The notes: generated from the sequence alone by a model not told the origin. A stretch of 64,000 nucleotides of DNA from Lingula anatina (GCF_001039355.2 NW_019775629.1:1-64000), one strand, 5' to 3'; counted from the first letter of the stretch, positions 12,005-25,649 are shown. Numbers and translations are program-made.

Positions 12005-12402
12005 TGACGTCACGCGACCTGTTGCTTCTCCCCAAGTACGAGCTTAACACAGTGAACACAGCAAGTAGGCCCGCGAGGTCCACCGTCTTAACATCGACTT
12101 AACAACAGAATATCAGCTGCGTGTTGAGAACGAGAACTTCTCTGGCGACACCAGGTGTTTCAAGTCTCACCCACTTACTTGTGAAGTTAAAAGTCAACTG
12201 GAGATGGAGTGACACGAACGCAGGAGACACAGCTGTCGAACAGTTTATCTAACAATATCACGACAAAAACTTTGACAAACGTCGAGGCGCATCAAGGTGA
12301 TACGTTCGATTTTAGAACACAAGGATCGAACGCCATCGGGCTCCTTAACATCGGGTGCCTCAGGGGTTGGACCAGAGCCACGACGTGTCACATTACTAAT
12401 AG
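12005..12402 (+). promoter_or_regulatory. CRE plus splice donor (candidate 5' exon B)
   Basis: A full CRE palindrome TGACGTCA lies at 12005-12012. The sequence after it is richer in G+C than its surroundings and ends at a strong donor, gtgagt, at 12403. It has no long open frame. It could be an alternative non-coding first exon of the ACE-like gene about 15 kb downstream, or of an unseen non-coding RNA. Confidence 0.3.
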
Positions 12403-13194
12403 GTGAGTCGAACAGGGTGACAGCCGCCATATTAGTGTAACTGGTGAAATAGGAGAGGGCTGCTGGGGTGGTGAACGTTTAGTGGCATAGTCAGTGCTCC
12501 CGCGGTATTTATCGTCCTTCATGATTATATGTTATTAAATTGTCCCATTATTTTACATACTAGTGGCATCTTGGAGTTTGCTGAAGTACTGTTTAAAACT
12601 ATATGTAATGTTTCTGGGTCTTGGTTTAAATATTGAAAAAGAGGAAGTCTTATGTTAACCAAGCACGGGTACGTGTCTATGCGGTGTCTATATATAGAGA
12701 GATAGAGACCCAGACTATTAATTCACGTGTAATATGCAGTGTACGTAGTTAGTTCTCCATCACAGGACAGCGTATGTACTCGTTGTCAATGAGGCAGCCC
12801 GCATACCACAGCATATATGTGTGTGTATATATATTCGTAGTATAAACATACATTGTATACGACCTGAATATATGTCCTTTGTCCATTGTTATTCTCTACT
12901 GCGTTCAAATAACATAAGCATCCCTAATTTATAGAGAAAAAGATGCCAAATATCACGACCTTGAATTTAATGACAGAATTTTGTACAAAATTGTAGAACG
13001 GGTTATAACAGACTTAGAGTTTTATTTACGCTTTTATGTATTCAGTATGGGACTTGAAAGCGTGCTTTAAAATGTAAATACGGGCGCTGAAGACTGGTTG
13101 TTTGGTTGAGTGAAATCGGTGATACATGTACATGTAACTTTTGAGAACTCATCTTTGAATGAAATAGTTGGAGAGAGGCGCTTATGACAGTAAA

Positions 13195-13233
<39 letters not shown>

Positions 13234-14737
13234 TAACCTATATAAATAAGCATCCATCCAGTTAATTTGCGAGGCCTGTCATCAGATATACAATTGTACG
13301 TTTTATCCGCGCATGATGGCTGTTAGGAATGACATATAATTGGACATTTATTTATTTATTTATTTATTCATGTTTTCCTCTAAATTTTACATTTACATAT
13401 TTTCTTTAATTACTGGTCATATGGGCTCAAGACGTGATAACATTGTACCGCTCCCATCAGCGGGTAAAACTAATACCAGTGTATAGCACATAGTCATCTA
13501 TCCGTATTTATACATGTACAAGTGTAGTCCACAGACAAGCTGTGTTAAGTGTCTGAAAATTGGCAGGTTAGCGTCTTGGAAATAATGACAGGTTAGGGGT
13601 GAATGGCAACCACGACCCATGAAACGCCGAATGACAAAAATCACTTAAAACGTCCAACGTAAGAATACGCGGCGTGGTAGTGAAGAAAATGAGCAACTGG
13701 TGGGTTATGTATTGACAATGATAAGATATGATAAAGCTAATTTTCCATCACGGATCAAACGTCAAATTTAACGAGGAAATGTACTTCGCGTACGACTGTC
13801 TATAGGGTTGTCAACATCAGATATCAGATGTATACGTAGATCAATTTTATGATATCGTTGACCATGATACACATGGGAAGAAATGAGTGTAATCGATGAA
13901 TTGAAAGTGTGCTCGAGGGTTAAGTTACACGTACCTGTGTATCTGTGTAAGTTACAAGAAGCTGTGGTTTGAGGATCTTCGGGGGGGGGGGGGGGGGCGC
14001 ATGAACGGCAGACGGGGGTAAAATTTTTGAAATTTACTCAATTTACTGAATTGAATTAATATGAAGCTGCCGCAGTTCCCAATTGCGGTGTTTTGTGTCA
14101 GACTTAAGTGTAGCACTATTACGAAACCAATAACATCTTTGTAAAAAAAGGTCAAAATTCACTTGGCTCAAAGAATTGTTATAATCAAAAATTGCAATGC
14201 CCCAGTTTCTGGTTTTGTCGGGGTTGATCACAGAGAAGTATTCAATTTATTTTTGTTTCTTTATTTGAGATGTCGGTGGACCTTATCGCAGGGGTCAGGT
14301 TTAGTGTATCATAGTACGTATACTTGTGAACTTCAACATTTTCACGTGGCATGGAGCGTTTTGGCTGTCAGAAATAATATCTAAGCTTTCTTTAATTCCA
14401 AGTAAGCAAGTTGGGAAATATTTGTAAAAAGCGCGCGTTCTGTGCGATCCACGATGAATAGAAATAACGAAAAGAAAATATCTTAACAAAGACATCATAT
14501 TTTGGAGCTGTGAAAATGATATTACTAAACTGATTATGTACCACGTTGTTTATGTAGAAATATTTTTGCCTGCATTTTGATAAGGTTGAGCGCCATGGTG
14601 TGATGGTAACAGCGATTCTTCCTCAGGACCTTGATTTTTACGGATTTATCGATGAGATAAAATGCAAAAGAAAAAAGCTCCTCAGTTTTCATTCTCACGA
14701 ATCTACGTGTCAGCGTTCAAAAACACTTAAAATTCCT
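12403..14737. other. Intergenic or intronic, simple repeats only
   Basis: Contains a (TC)n run at 13201-13230, (TTTA)n near 13348-13370 and a G homopolymer at 13981-13997. No gene structure is recognisable; the small frames around 14000-14500 overlap on both strands and look random. Confidence 0.5.
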
Positions 14738-15838
14738 GTGCATAGAAAACTGGGGGCTGTCTCCTGCATGTTTTCTTCAAAAGAAAGATGTTATAAACAT
14801 AAAATGTCTTTATTTTGGTTTCATATTGATAAAAATCAGCTTTCTCTCCCTCTGTATTTTATATGAGTGGTTACGATGTGACACAGTTGAAATATGAGCT
14901 AGTATGGGATTGGCCATGTTGTTTAATAGTTTTAATTGCCAGTAAATGAACGAGCGTAGTTCTGCGGTGGAAAAGTTATGTATACTAATGCTAGAAATGA
15001 CGCTAACTTGCAATTAGAATGACTTATTGCTCCTTAACTAAACAAAGAAATCTGGGAAAGTGGAATTAAGTGAAAATAGAGCGTTACATGTGTTCATTTA
15101 TAGCAGCCTGCACGAGCTGTGCTGAAGACTTTGATTTATTCGGAGATAAATAAACAGCCCTCCTCTGCCCCCGCCGCCTCTCCTTTCATAATCTATATTG
15201 TTTTGATTTAAGTCAGATTATCTGTCGTCGTTTATCGTTTACAATTAGTAAAAGTGAACTTCCTTTGTTCTGTTATTTANCTGTGCATAGAAAACTGGGG
15301 GCTGTCTCCTGCATGTTTTCTTCAAAAGAAAGATGTTATAAACATAAAATGTCTTTATTTTGGTTTCATATTGATAAAAATCAGCTTTCTCTCCCTCTGT
15401 ATTTTATATGAGTGGTTACGATGTGACACAGTTGAAATATGAGCTAGTATGGGATTGGCCATGTTGTTTAATAGTTTTAATTGCCAGTAAATGAACGAGC
15501 GCAGTTCTGCGGTGGAAAAGTTATGTATACTAATGCTAGAAATGACGCTAACTTGCAATTAGAATGACTTATTGCTCCTTAACTAAACAAAGAAATCTGG
15601 GAAAGTGGAATTAAGTGAAAATAGAGCGTTACATGTGTTCATTTATAGCAGCCTGCACGAGCTGTGCTGGCGACTTTGATTTATTCGGAGATAAATAAAC
15701 AGCCCTCATCCGCCCCCGCCGCCTCTCCTTTCATAATCTAAAAAAAATATTGTTATGATTTAAGTCAGATTATCTGTCTTCGTTCATCGTTTACAATTAG
15801 TAAAAGTGAACTTCCTTTATTCTGTTATTTATTATTTA
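14738..15838 (+). repeat. Direct repeat across the N at 15280
   Basis: 14738-15279 is repeated as 15281-15838 with a few substitutions and a short A insertion. The left copy ends at the N and the right copy begins at it. This is the pattern of two overlapping haplotype contigs laid end to end, not of a biological duplication. Confidence 0.85.
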
Positions 15839-15892
15839 TTATATTATAGTTATATTTATTATAATAATTATCAGATAAATGTTAACCTCGTC

Positions 15893-15950
15893 TCTTTCTC
15901 TCTCTCTCTCTCCCTCCCTCCCTCGCTCTCTCGTTCTCTCTCTCTCTCCT

Positions 15951-16005
<55 letters not shown>

Positions 16006-16082
16006 GTTTTCTCTCTCTCTCTCTCTCTCGTTCTCTCTCTCCTCTATTTCTCTCTCTCTCTCTCTCGTTCTCTCTCTCCTGA
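15893..16082. repeat. CT-rich microsatellite, block B
   Basis: About 190 bp of (CT)n with CCCT and TCGTTC interruptions. The allelic counterpart is at 20366-20552 with different unit arrangement and length. Confidence 0.9.
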
Positions 16083-17216
16083 GAGACCTATTTTCAGGAT
16101 GTACATTACAAATTAGAGAAATGTACCATATATCCATTTCCACTGATCATTACTAATGCCTGCCATCACATCCCGGAACAGGTCGTGAAGCAGAAATAGT
16201 TTTCATGCAATCACCTGGTCTTTTAGTAACGCCAGATTCTGCGTTTCTACACTTTTACTAGCACGTGTTGAGTTCTGGTTTTACGCCAGTATGAACGCTG
16301 AGGTTTCTGAAAGAACTGTCTCCCCCGTTTGTCTTATAGGCAGCTAAGATAATGTTTGTAAACTGAATGGAAAAATAATAAATGGAATCAACAATGCAAG
16401 TTTGTTGAATGAAAAATATTGTTATATAAGTAGACGGCACGGAGAGATCGCTCCAGCGAAATCTTAAATTAGGCAAAATTGAAGAAAAATATATATACAT
16501 GTATCATTGTGCGTGTTTATGTTTGAATTTTGTGAAGTGGGACTGAAATGTCGCAAGGCACGGGCCTCTTCCGCCCTTGTAAACGTCCATGTGTGTTATC
16601 TTTCTTATATTAGATGTGAAGTGAAAACCAACAGCTGTCTCCAGTTGCTGTTTATCTCCGGTTCATCATGAAATATCAAGTAAATGCACAGCGTTTTACT
16701 CGTGTCCTACTTAAGACATACTCCGACGCTAGCAGGCTACATCTAGAGTAGCAAGAGGGGCGTGGCTTGGGTTGTGCTCTATAGATAGGAAAATTAGAAA
16801 AGTGCTGCAATTTCTGTACGAGTTGACAACACTGAGTACATGAAATGTGCTTTTGGGGATCTTGAAGTACATCGATATAACTTTCCATCCTCATTTTTTT
16901 AAGAGGGTGGGGGTGGGGGGTGGGTAGGGGAAGGCGGAGGACTGAAGCTGAGGCTGATATGGAGTGTCGGAAATATGGGGTGTAGGTGAGGGTTTTCCTG
17001 GTTCCTGTACAGTTTCAAATGCTATCCCACTATCTATCACTTTTATACATGTTAGTTGTAGTTTATATGTGTATCACCAGTTATACATGTAGTACGTTGT
17101 AGCTTAATTATACATGTACCACCAATTCTAGATGTAGATTAGTTTATTGCAACTTAGACATCGGATCTAGAGATACCCGGCTACAATGGAAATTAGAGGC
17201 ATAATGTTCATTTTAC

Positions 17217-17260
17217 AATAATAATATAATATAATATAATATAATATAATATAATATAAA
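17217..17260. repeat. (ATAAT)n pentanucleotide microsatellite, short allele
   Basis: About eight ATAAT units. The paired block has about thirteen units at 21629-21694. Confidence 0.85.
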
Positions 17261-20200
17261 GTATTTCAGCTGCTAATCCTGCATTTGTACGGCATTTCGG
17301 AAGGCGCGTAAGTGAACGTGTGGACTTGATGCCGCAACTTATCGGGGAAAATCTGTTGTATATAAGAGAAATGTCTACTTCTATTATCAAAATTTTCAAG
17401 TAAAAGGAGCTAGTTTGTGAAAGAGGTCATACTGACAAATATACAAATCGTGAACACACCGCATTCGCTGAAGTCATTTGAAGCCACTGCCAGACTCGGA
17501 TATGTTATGTTTTTGTTCCCCGAGTTTTCCCGTTCAGCACCAGACTGTTGCCGCATACTCACGACTGCCATTAGCTTGGCAAGATACTCGCTGTGTTTGG
17601 CAATCATCTCCATGTTTTATGTGCGGTAATGTGGCTGGTTTCCGTGTGGACAGGTGCTCTAGAAGAAGTCGTAGAAGGAAATGTGTTCAGCAAGTGCTGC
17701 TCCATGGACATGGGTTTCCTGTGGCTGCATTCTGGTTTGTCGCGGTTTCTGAGAAAAAGGCAATATCTTACCGTAGTGTGAAAGCGGAGGATGCCAATTA
17801 TGTTTGGTTAGTCGTATGAGGCGACCCTCAATATCCGGCTTTCGGCGCATTTCTTATCAATATATTCTGATTTATTGTGTTTGTTAGGTTTGTTTCTTGC
17901 TGTCTCTCATCAAACCAAATGTCTAGCCAACGAAAATAATTGTAACTGAGCCAAAATGTTGCACCCTTTTATTTATCTGTCATGTTCAAACTTATAGTTT
18001 CTTGGTACTTAAGACGCAGTAGTTTTCTCCCTAGAAACTATTTTTTTTTCTCAAACAAAGACCATCAACGTAGGTGGATTACGTGAAATCTACGGGGTTA
18101 TGTGGTGGGGGGGTCTGGATCTAGAAACTCTACTGCAATAATCTAAAAATTCATGGATGCTATCATAGAAAATCCTGTGATATAATTAATATAATCATTG
18201 AAACTACTTTTAAAGACCTGATATAACAGTAGAATCTATTAAAATTAAATTTATTCTTTTTTATGCCCTAGGTATAAACATTTTATTACATATTTATTAC
18301 AGTGAATGATATGTTACCATTTTTTGTCAAAGCAAGCAATTCTTCAGGCTTTACTTCCGCTGTCTGTCTTTAAAGTCGATCTTGATCATGACTAAAATCG
18401 AGGATTATTGAAACTTTTGAAGCATATTTAAGAAATACACAAGTATGAATAACGACTATAAGATGCAGTGAATTGTGCTTGTTTATTGTTTTGTTACACA
18501 ATGTAATTCTGAAGTTTGTAAATGTACGGAAGGATTGATATCGGGTTTTCAACTATCCACGTGGTTTCCTGGTGTATTTCCATAAAGATATCACAGTTAT
18601 AACATCCCTGGGATTGCCTCCAGCTTTTGCTGTCGATTTTTGACCAGATAGTCAGATCTAGATTCAGAATAATAGACAAGTACTTTGGGTTTTACATACG
18701 ATATATCTCTGCTTTCACAAACTACGTCAAACATCTGCCCAACCAAAGTTGTCAATATGGTTTATGATAAGACTGTTGGCAGACGACTACTTGTGAATCT
18801 CCCGCGATATCCCTTTCTTGGGGTTTCTCGGAAAACGTGCGACAATCCTCGAGTTTCGAGTGCCGTATTCATTGTTCTAGACACAAGCTCTGATAACAAT
18901 TGCCAATCAAACACAAATGACAGATTTGCCTTGCTCTCTCGTGTGACAGAGCTCTTGAAGCTGCTATTAGTTTATGAGAACTAATATGGCTGTCTTTGCT
19001 TTGTCTTTCGTTCTTTATCTCCACGTTATTGCAATCAGTTCTCTGATACCATATAGTGCGTGGGTGATATGCTGTATTCAGTCAGGTGAAAGAGAACAGA
19101 TCTCCATATTTTGAATTGCCCTACCTTGAGTTAAGTGGTTTGCAGCATGAGAGTGAAAGAGGTGGAACTAATGTCAGAGAGGGCGCATTCAAATTCACAC
19201 GTCGTACTAGCGGGATCGGTCCACTTTGTGGGGGATTCTTGATAAAGTGCAATCAATGTAATCAGCTTAATCAGCACACGCTATTTAACTGACCGATCTT
19301 CTCGAGGAGGCGTGTCAGAAAATTAAGCTTATTCCACTGATGGCACTTTAGTGAGAATTCCCCGCAGAGTTGGACCGACCCAGCTAGTATGATGTGTGAA
19401 TCCTAATGCGGTTTAACATGTACAACTCGACACAGTTAAGTGGTGGTATTGGAAACCAATCAAATGGTTTATATCCATGATAAGTAGTTCTCTCATTCTA
19501 CCGTTAGTTAGGTTTGAGTGCCCCCAGGCCTGGTGTATGAAGACGCTCTTCTACTCAGTTTCCATATCCTAGACGGTTTGGTAAAATTGCATAACTGGCA
19601 GCCAAACAAAGATAAGGGAGTTGCAGAGTATTTCAAATTAATTAATATTTTTCATTTTATGTTGGTAAGTAAAAAATAATAAAGGTCTCACAAGTCGTTG
19701 TGATGGCGGAAATCCGGAGCCGGAGGTCATAGGTTTGGTACTAGACTGGGGCACGCAAATGGAAAGATGAGGGTAGCTTGGCGTTCGGTGTTATGGCTAA
19801 TTTTAATTAAAATTATTTTTAAGGCTATGAAGTAGGGCTGGAAGCGTGTGTATTGTTTCTGCACCATGTGGCTTGCTGGTAGAGGGGCATATAACTGCAC
19901 ACCACGAGGTTCGAGATATCTAGCTCCACCATCAATCTGGCTCTGCCGAACCAAGTCTATGAAACTCAGGACAGGGCGACATTTTATATTGTGTACACAT
20001 GACAGCCTAGCTGGGCAGTTTGTCGTCGGTCTCTCGTCCTTCTACCAACTGGTGAATAGACCGAAGTAAATCTTGTCCGCCCTTATAAGATAACATTAGT
20101 CCGGTACCTTCTGGCCACTGCTTGTTGCTCTTGTTAGGTGATGTACACACNAAGACTTTGATTTATTCGGAGATAAATAAACAGCCCTCCTCTGCCCCCG

Positions 20201-20365
20201 CCGCCTCTCCTTTCATAATCTATATTGTTTTGATTTAAGTCAGATTATCTGTCGTCGTTTATCGTTTACAATTAGTAAAAGTGAACTTCCTTTGTTCTGT
20301 TATTTATTATTTATTATATTATAGTTATATTTATTATAGTTATTATCAGATAAATGTTGACCTCG

Positions 20366-20426
20366 TCTCTTTCTCTCTCTCTCTCTCCCTCCCTCCCTCC
20401 CTCGCTCTCTCGTTCTCTCTCTCCTC

Positions 20427-20518
<92 letters not shown>

Positions 20519-20552
20519 GCTCTCTCGTTCTCTCTCTTCTCTCTCTCTCTCA
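20366..20552. repeat. CT-rich microsatellite, block C
   Basis: Allelic counterpart of the repeat at 15893-16082, built from (CT)n with CCCT and TCGTTC interruptions. Confidence 0.9.
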
Positions 20553-21628
20553 CATATAAACGTTCATCTCGACACTACACACATGGATGACCTATTTCCA
20601 GGATGCACATTACAAATTAGAGAAATGTACCATATATCCATTTCCACTGATCATTACTAATGCCTGCCATCACATCCCGGAACAGGTCGTGAAGCAGAAA
20701 TAGTTTTCATGCAATCACCTTGTCTTTTAGTAACGCCAGATTCTGCGCTTCTACACTTTTACTAGCACGTGTTTAGTTCTGGTTGTACGCCAGTATGAAC
20801 TCGGAGGTTTCTGAAAGAAATGTCTCCCCCGTTTGCCTTATAGGCAGCTAAGATAATGTTTTTAAACTGAATGGAAAAATAATAAACGGAATCAACCATG
20901 CAAGTTTGGTGAAGGAAAAATATTGTTACATAAGTAGACGGTACGGAGAGATCACTCCAGCGAAATCTTAAATTAGGCAAAATTGAAGAAAAATATAAAT
21001 ATCATTATGAGTGTTTATGTTTGAATTTTGTGAAGTGGGACTGAAATGTCGTAAGACACGCGACTCTTTACCTCTTGTAAACGTGCATGTGTGTTATCTT
21101 TCTTATATTAGATGTGAAGTGAAAACCAACAGCTGTGTCAAGTTACTGTTTATCTCCGGTACATCATGGAATACAAGTAAATGCACAGCGTTTTACTCGT
21201 GTCCTACTTAAGAGATACCCCGACGCTAGTGGGGCGTGGCTTGGGTTGTGCTCTATAGATAGGAAAATTAGATAAGTGCTGCAATTTCTGTAGGAGTTGA
21301 CAGCACTGAGTGCATGAAATGTGCTTTTTGGGGTCTTGAATTACGTCTTTCCACCCTCATTCTTAAGAGGGGGGGGGGGGGGGTTGGTAGGGAGGGGATG
21401 GCGGAGGACTGAAGCTGAGGCTGAGACTGAAATATGGGGTGTGGGTGAGGGTTTCCTGGTTCCTGTAGTTTCAAATGCCACCCCACTATCTATCACTTTC
21501 ATACATGTTAGTTGTAGTTTATATGTGTACCACCAATTCTAGATGTAGATTAGTTTATTGCAATTTATACATCGGATCTAGAGATACCCGGCTACAATGT
21601 ACATTAGAGGCATAATGTTCATTTTACA

Positions 21629-21694
21629 ATAATAATATAATATAATATAATATAATATAATATAATATAATATAATATAATATAATATAATATA
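21629..21694. repeat. (ATAAT)n pentanucleotide microsatellite, long allele
   Basis: About thirteen ATAAT units, longer than the paired copy at 17217-17260, which shows length variation between the two haplotypes. Confidence 0.85.
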
Positions 21695-22820
21695 AAGTAT
21701 TTCAGCTGCTAATCCTGCATTTGTACGGCATTTTGTAGGGCGCGTGAGGGAACGTGTGGACTTGATGCCGCAACTTTTCGGGGAAAATCTGTTGTTTATA
21801 AGAAAATGGCTACTTCTAGTTTTCAAAATTTTCTAGTAAAAGGAGCTAGTTTGTGAAAGAGGTCATACTGACAAATATACAAATCATGAACACACCGCAT
21901 TCGCTGAAGTCATTTGAAGCCACTGCCAGACTCGGATATGTTATGTTTTTGTTCCCCGAGTTTTCCCGTGCAGTACCATACAGATGCCGCATACTCACGA
22001 CTGCCATTAGCTTGGCAAGATACTTGCTGTGTTTGGCAATCATCTCCATGTTTTATGTGCGGTAATGTGGCTGGTTTCCGTGTGGACAGGTGCTCTAGAA
22101 GAAGTCGTAGAAGGAAATGTGTTCAGCAAGTGCTGCTCCATGGACATGGGTTTCCTGTGGCTGCATTCTGGTTTGTCGCGGTTTCTGAGAAAAAGGCAAT
22201 ATCTTACCGTAGTGTGAAAGCGGAGGATGCCAATTATGTTTGGTTAGTCGTATGAGGCGACCCTCAATATCCGGCTTTCCGCGCATTTCTTATCAATATA
22301 TTCTGATTTATTGTGTTTGTTAGGTTTGTTTCTTGCTGTCTCTCATCAAACCCAGTGTCTAGCCAACGAAAATAATTGTAACTGAGCCAAAATGTTGCAC
22401 CCTTTTATTTATCTGTCATGTTCAAACTTATAGTTTCTTGGTATTTAAGACGCAGTAGTTTTCTCCCCAGAAACTATTTTTTTCTCAAACAAAGACCATC
22501 AAAGTAGGTGGATTACGTGAAATCTACGGGGTTATGTGGTGGTGGTGGGGGGGGGGGGGGGTCTGGATCTAGAAATTGCACTCCAATAATCTGAAAATTC
22601 ATAGATATATCATAGAAAATCCTGTGATATAATTAATATAATCATTGAAACTACTTTAAAAGACCTGATTTAACAGTAGAATCTATTAGAATTAAATTTA
22701 TTCATTTTTATGCCCTAGGTATAAACATTTTATTAGCCTACATATTAATTACAGTGTATGATATGCCACCAATTTTCGACAAAGCAAACAATTCTTCAGG
22801 CTTTACTTTCGCTGTCTGTC

Positions 22821-23881
22821 TTTAAAGTCGATCTTTTTTTATTTTTTTTTATTTTTTTTTTTTATTGACACAATACATCAAGAATACATGACAATACAAA
22901 TACAAACAAACAGACACTCGCTCACACACTCACACATAAGAGATGTTATACTATATAACACTTTTTAGTTAATTACATCGTCGTACGCTAAATCTTCAAA
23001 TTGAAAATAACTTAATTATATTTGAATTGTACTGACAGATTGACTTATCTGTTTTCACCAGATATCTAAGCGATGAAATCAAACCTCCTAATGTTGGTTT
23101 ACCCTGTGAACATCTTCTTAAATAAATATAAAATTTAAATTGCAACATAATGAGATTAATAATTGGAGAGAGGCTCGTAGAGCCGACTAAGCAATTCCTT
23201 TTTGAGACAGGTAGAGTAACTTGAGTATTAGATAATATATATTCTACCAAGACGGTCAATAATTTTTGGGTAACCGCACAATTCCAGAATAAATGCTCTG
23301 TTGTTTCTTCAGCTCCTTTGCAAAGGGAACATATACTGCTGTCGACCATTTTATATTTGAAAAGCAGTGAATTTGTGGTAAGGATATTATGATTAATTCG
23401 AAATTGGAACCAGTGAAGCTTTGAATCTTTTGTTATTGTGAAAGGAAGTTCGAAAATCTTCGGGCATTCATTTTCCTCCAAATTTAACAACTCTTTCCAT
23501 TTATTCATACCTTTTGACATCTCAAGAACACCTACTTTACTTAAAGTTTTATAATAAATCTTTGAGCCTTTTGAACAACCTGACAGCAACAATATATGAT
23601 CAGGAATTAAAGGAGTGGCAATTTTACTTAATTTTTCAGGAATACCACCAAGCCATTCTTTTATGGCTGAGATAATTCCATGGTATTCGACAAAATTTGT
23701 GTCGATACCGTGGATATCCCTGAACGCAGTGAAGTCATAGAACTCTCCAGAGTCCAGGAGTAGATCATTAACAAATCTAATGTTTTTGTCATACCACGAT
23801 GTATAGAAGACAGGTTTATTTCCAATAAGTATATTTTCATTTAGAAAGAGTGGAGTGTTACCAAAATTTAAAGTCGATCTT
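22821..23881 (-). mobile_element. 5'-truncated non-LTR retrotransposon (L1/Tx1-like) with 15 bp target duplication
   Basis: The body (22836-23866) is flanked by tttaaagtcgatctt at 22821-22835 and 23867-23881. The paired haplotype has a single copy of this 15-mer at 18369-18383 and no insert, so the empty site is directly visible. A T-rich run at 22836-22863 is the 3' poly-A tail of a minus-strand element. The remaining coding part is the end of a reverse transcriptase polyprotein. Tail, target duplication and 5' truncation are hallmarks of target-primed reverse transcription. Confidence 0.92.
22996..23866 (-). pseudogene. C-terminal fragment of LINE ORF2 (post-RT region and zinc-knuckle-like domain)
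   Basis: The minus-strand frame is open from the truncation point near 23866 to a stop at 22996, about 290 codons. It includes FYTSWYDKNIRFVNDLL and LHWFQFRINHNILTTNSLL followed by CSLCKGAEETTEHLFWNC, a Cys/His arrangement typical of the zf-RVT region at the end of L1/Tx1-type ORF2 proteins. The reverse transcriptase catalytic core and endonuclease are missing, so it cannot mobilise itself. The open frame suggests a young insertion. Confidence 0.85.
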
Positions 23882-25649
23882 GATCATGACTAAATTCGAG
23901 GATGATTGAAACTTGGGAAGCATATTTACACTAGTATGAATAACGACTATAAGATGCAGTGAATTGTGCTTGTTTATTCTTTTGTTACACAATATAATTC
24001 TGAAGTTTGTAGGTGAACGGAAGGATTTATATCGGGTTTTCAACTATCCACGTGGTTTCCTGGTGTATTTCCATAAAGATATCACAGTTATAACATCCCT
24101 GGGATTGCCTCCAGCTTTTGCTCTCGATTTTTGACCAGATAGTCAGATCTAGATTCAGAATAATAGACAAGTACTTTGGGTTTTACATACGATATATCTC
24201 TGCTTTCACAAACTACGTCAAACATCTGCCCAACCAAAGTTGTCAATATGGTGTATGATAGGACTGTTGGCAGACGACTACTTGTGATTCTCCCGCGATA
24301 TCCCTTTCTTGGGGTTTCTCGGAAAACGTGCGACAATCCTCGAGTTTCGAGTGCCGTATTCATTGTTCTAGACACGAGCTCTGATAACAATTGCCAATCA
24401 AACACAAATGACAGATTTGCCTTGCACTCTCGTGTGACAGAGCTCTTGAAGCTGCTATTAGTTTATGAGAACTAATATGGCTGTCTTTGCTTTGTCTTTC
24501 GTTCTTTATCTCCACGTTATTGCAATCAGTTCTCTGATACCATATAGTGCGTGGTTGATATGCTGTATTCAGTCAGGTGAAAGAGAACAGATCTCCATAT
24601 TTTGAGTTGCCCTACCTTGAGTTAAGTGGTTTGCAGCATGAGAGTGAAAGAAGTGGAACTAATATCAGAGAGGTGGAACTAATATCATTCAAATTCACAC
24701 GTCGTACTAGCGGGATCGGTCCACTTTGTGGGGGATTCTTGCTAAAGTGCAATCAATGTAATCAGCTTAATCAGCACACGCTATTTAACTGACCGATCTT
24801 CTCGAGGAGGCGTGTCAGAAAATTAAGCTTATTCCACTGATGGCACTTTAGTGAGAATTCCTCGCAGAGTTGGACCGACCCAGCTAGTATGATGTGTGAA
24901 TCCTAATGCGGTTTAACATGTACAACTCGACACAGTTAAGTGGTGGTATTGGAAACCAATCAAATGGTTTATATCCATGATAAGTAGTTATTTCATTCTA
25001 CCGTTAGTTATGTTTGAGTGCCTCCAGGCCTGGTGAATGAAGACGCTCTTCTACTCAGTTTCCATATCCTAGACGGTTTGGTAAACTTGCATAACTGGCA
25101 CCCAAACAAAGAAAAGGGAGTTGCAGAGTATTTCAAATTAATTAATATTTTTCATTTTATGTTGGTAAGTAAAAAATAATAAAGGTCTCACAAGTCGTTG
25201 TGATGGCGGAAATCCGGAGCCGGAGGTCATAGGTTTGGTACTAGACTGGGGCACGCAAATGGAAAGATGGGGGTAGCTTGGCGTTCGGTGTTATGGCTAA
25301 TTTTAATTAAAATTATTATTAAGGCTACGAAGTAGGGCTGGAAGCGTGTGTATTGTTTCTGCACCATGTGGCTTGCTGGTAGAGGGGCATATAACTGCAC
25401 ACCACGAGGTTCGAGATATCTAGCTCCACCATCAATCTGGCTCTGCCGAACCAAGTCTATGAAACTCAGGACTGGGCGACATTTTATATTGTGTACACAT
25501 GACAGCCTTGCTGGGCAGTTTGTCGTCGGTCTCTCGTCCTTCTACCAACTGGTGAATAGACCGAAGTAAATCTTGTCTGCCCTTATAAGATAACATTAGT
25601 CCGGTACCTTCTGGCCACTGCTTGTTGCTCTTGTTAGGTGATGTTCACT

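Larger units (their letters stand above)
15281..20150 (+). other. Alternative haplotype block B (no gene seen)
   Basis: This segment between two single N bases aligns almost throughout with 20152-25649 at high identity. The sequence just before the N at 15280 (from about 15127) resumes identically after the N at 20151, so this block appears to be a second allele inserted into the scaffold. It lacks the LINE insertion present in the other copy. Frames of about 60-113 codons are shared by both copies, but show no domain or convincing splicing, so I do not call them genes. Confidence 0.75.
20152..25649 (+). other. Haplotype block C, paired with 15281-20150
   Basis: It begins with about 150 bp identical to 15127-15279 and then follows block B with scattered substitutions and indels. 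Its greater length comes mainly from a LINE insertion of about 1 kb. The sequence continues past 25649 into unique DNA leading to the ACE-like gene. No host gene is recognised. Confidence 0.75.

Noticed and set aside
15806-16156. Ser/Leu-rich and Arg/Glu-rich frames on both strands (also at 20281-20590 and 4981-5169)
   Set aside because: These are CT/GA microsatellites translated in several frames.
17478-17819. 113-codon frame repeated at 21914-22255
   Set aside because: Conservation is explained by the two blocks being alleles. It has no recognisable domain, no splice support, and overlaps competing frames on the opposite strand.
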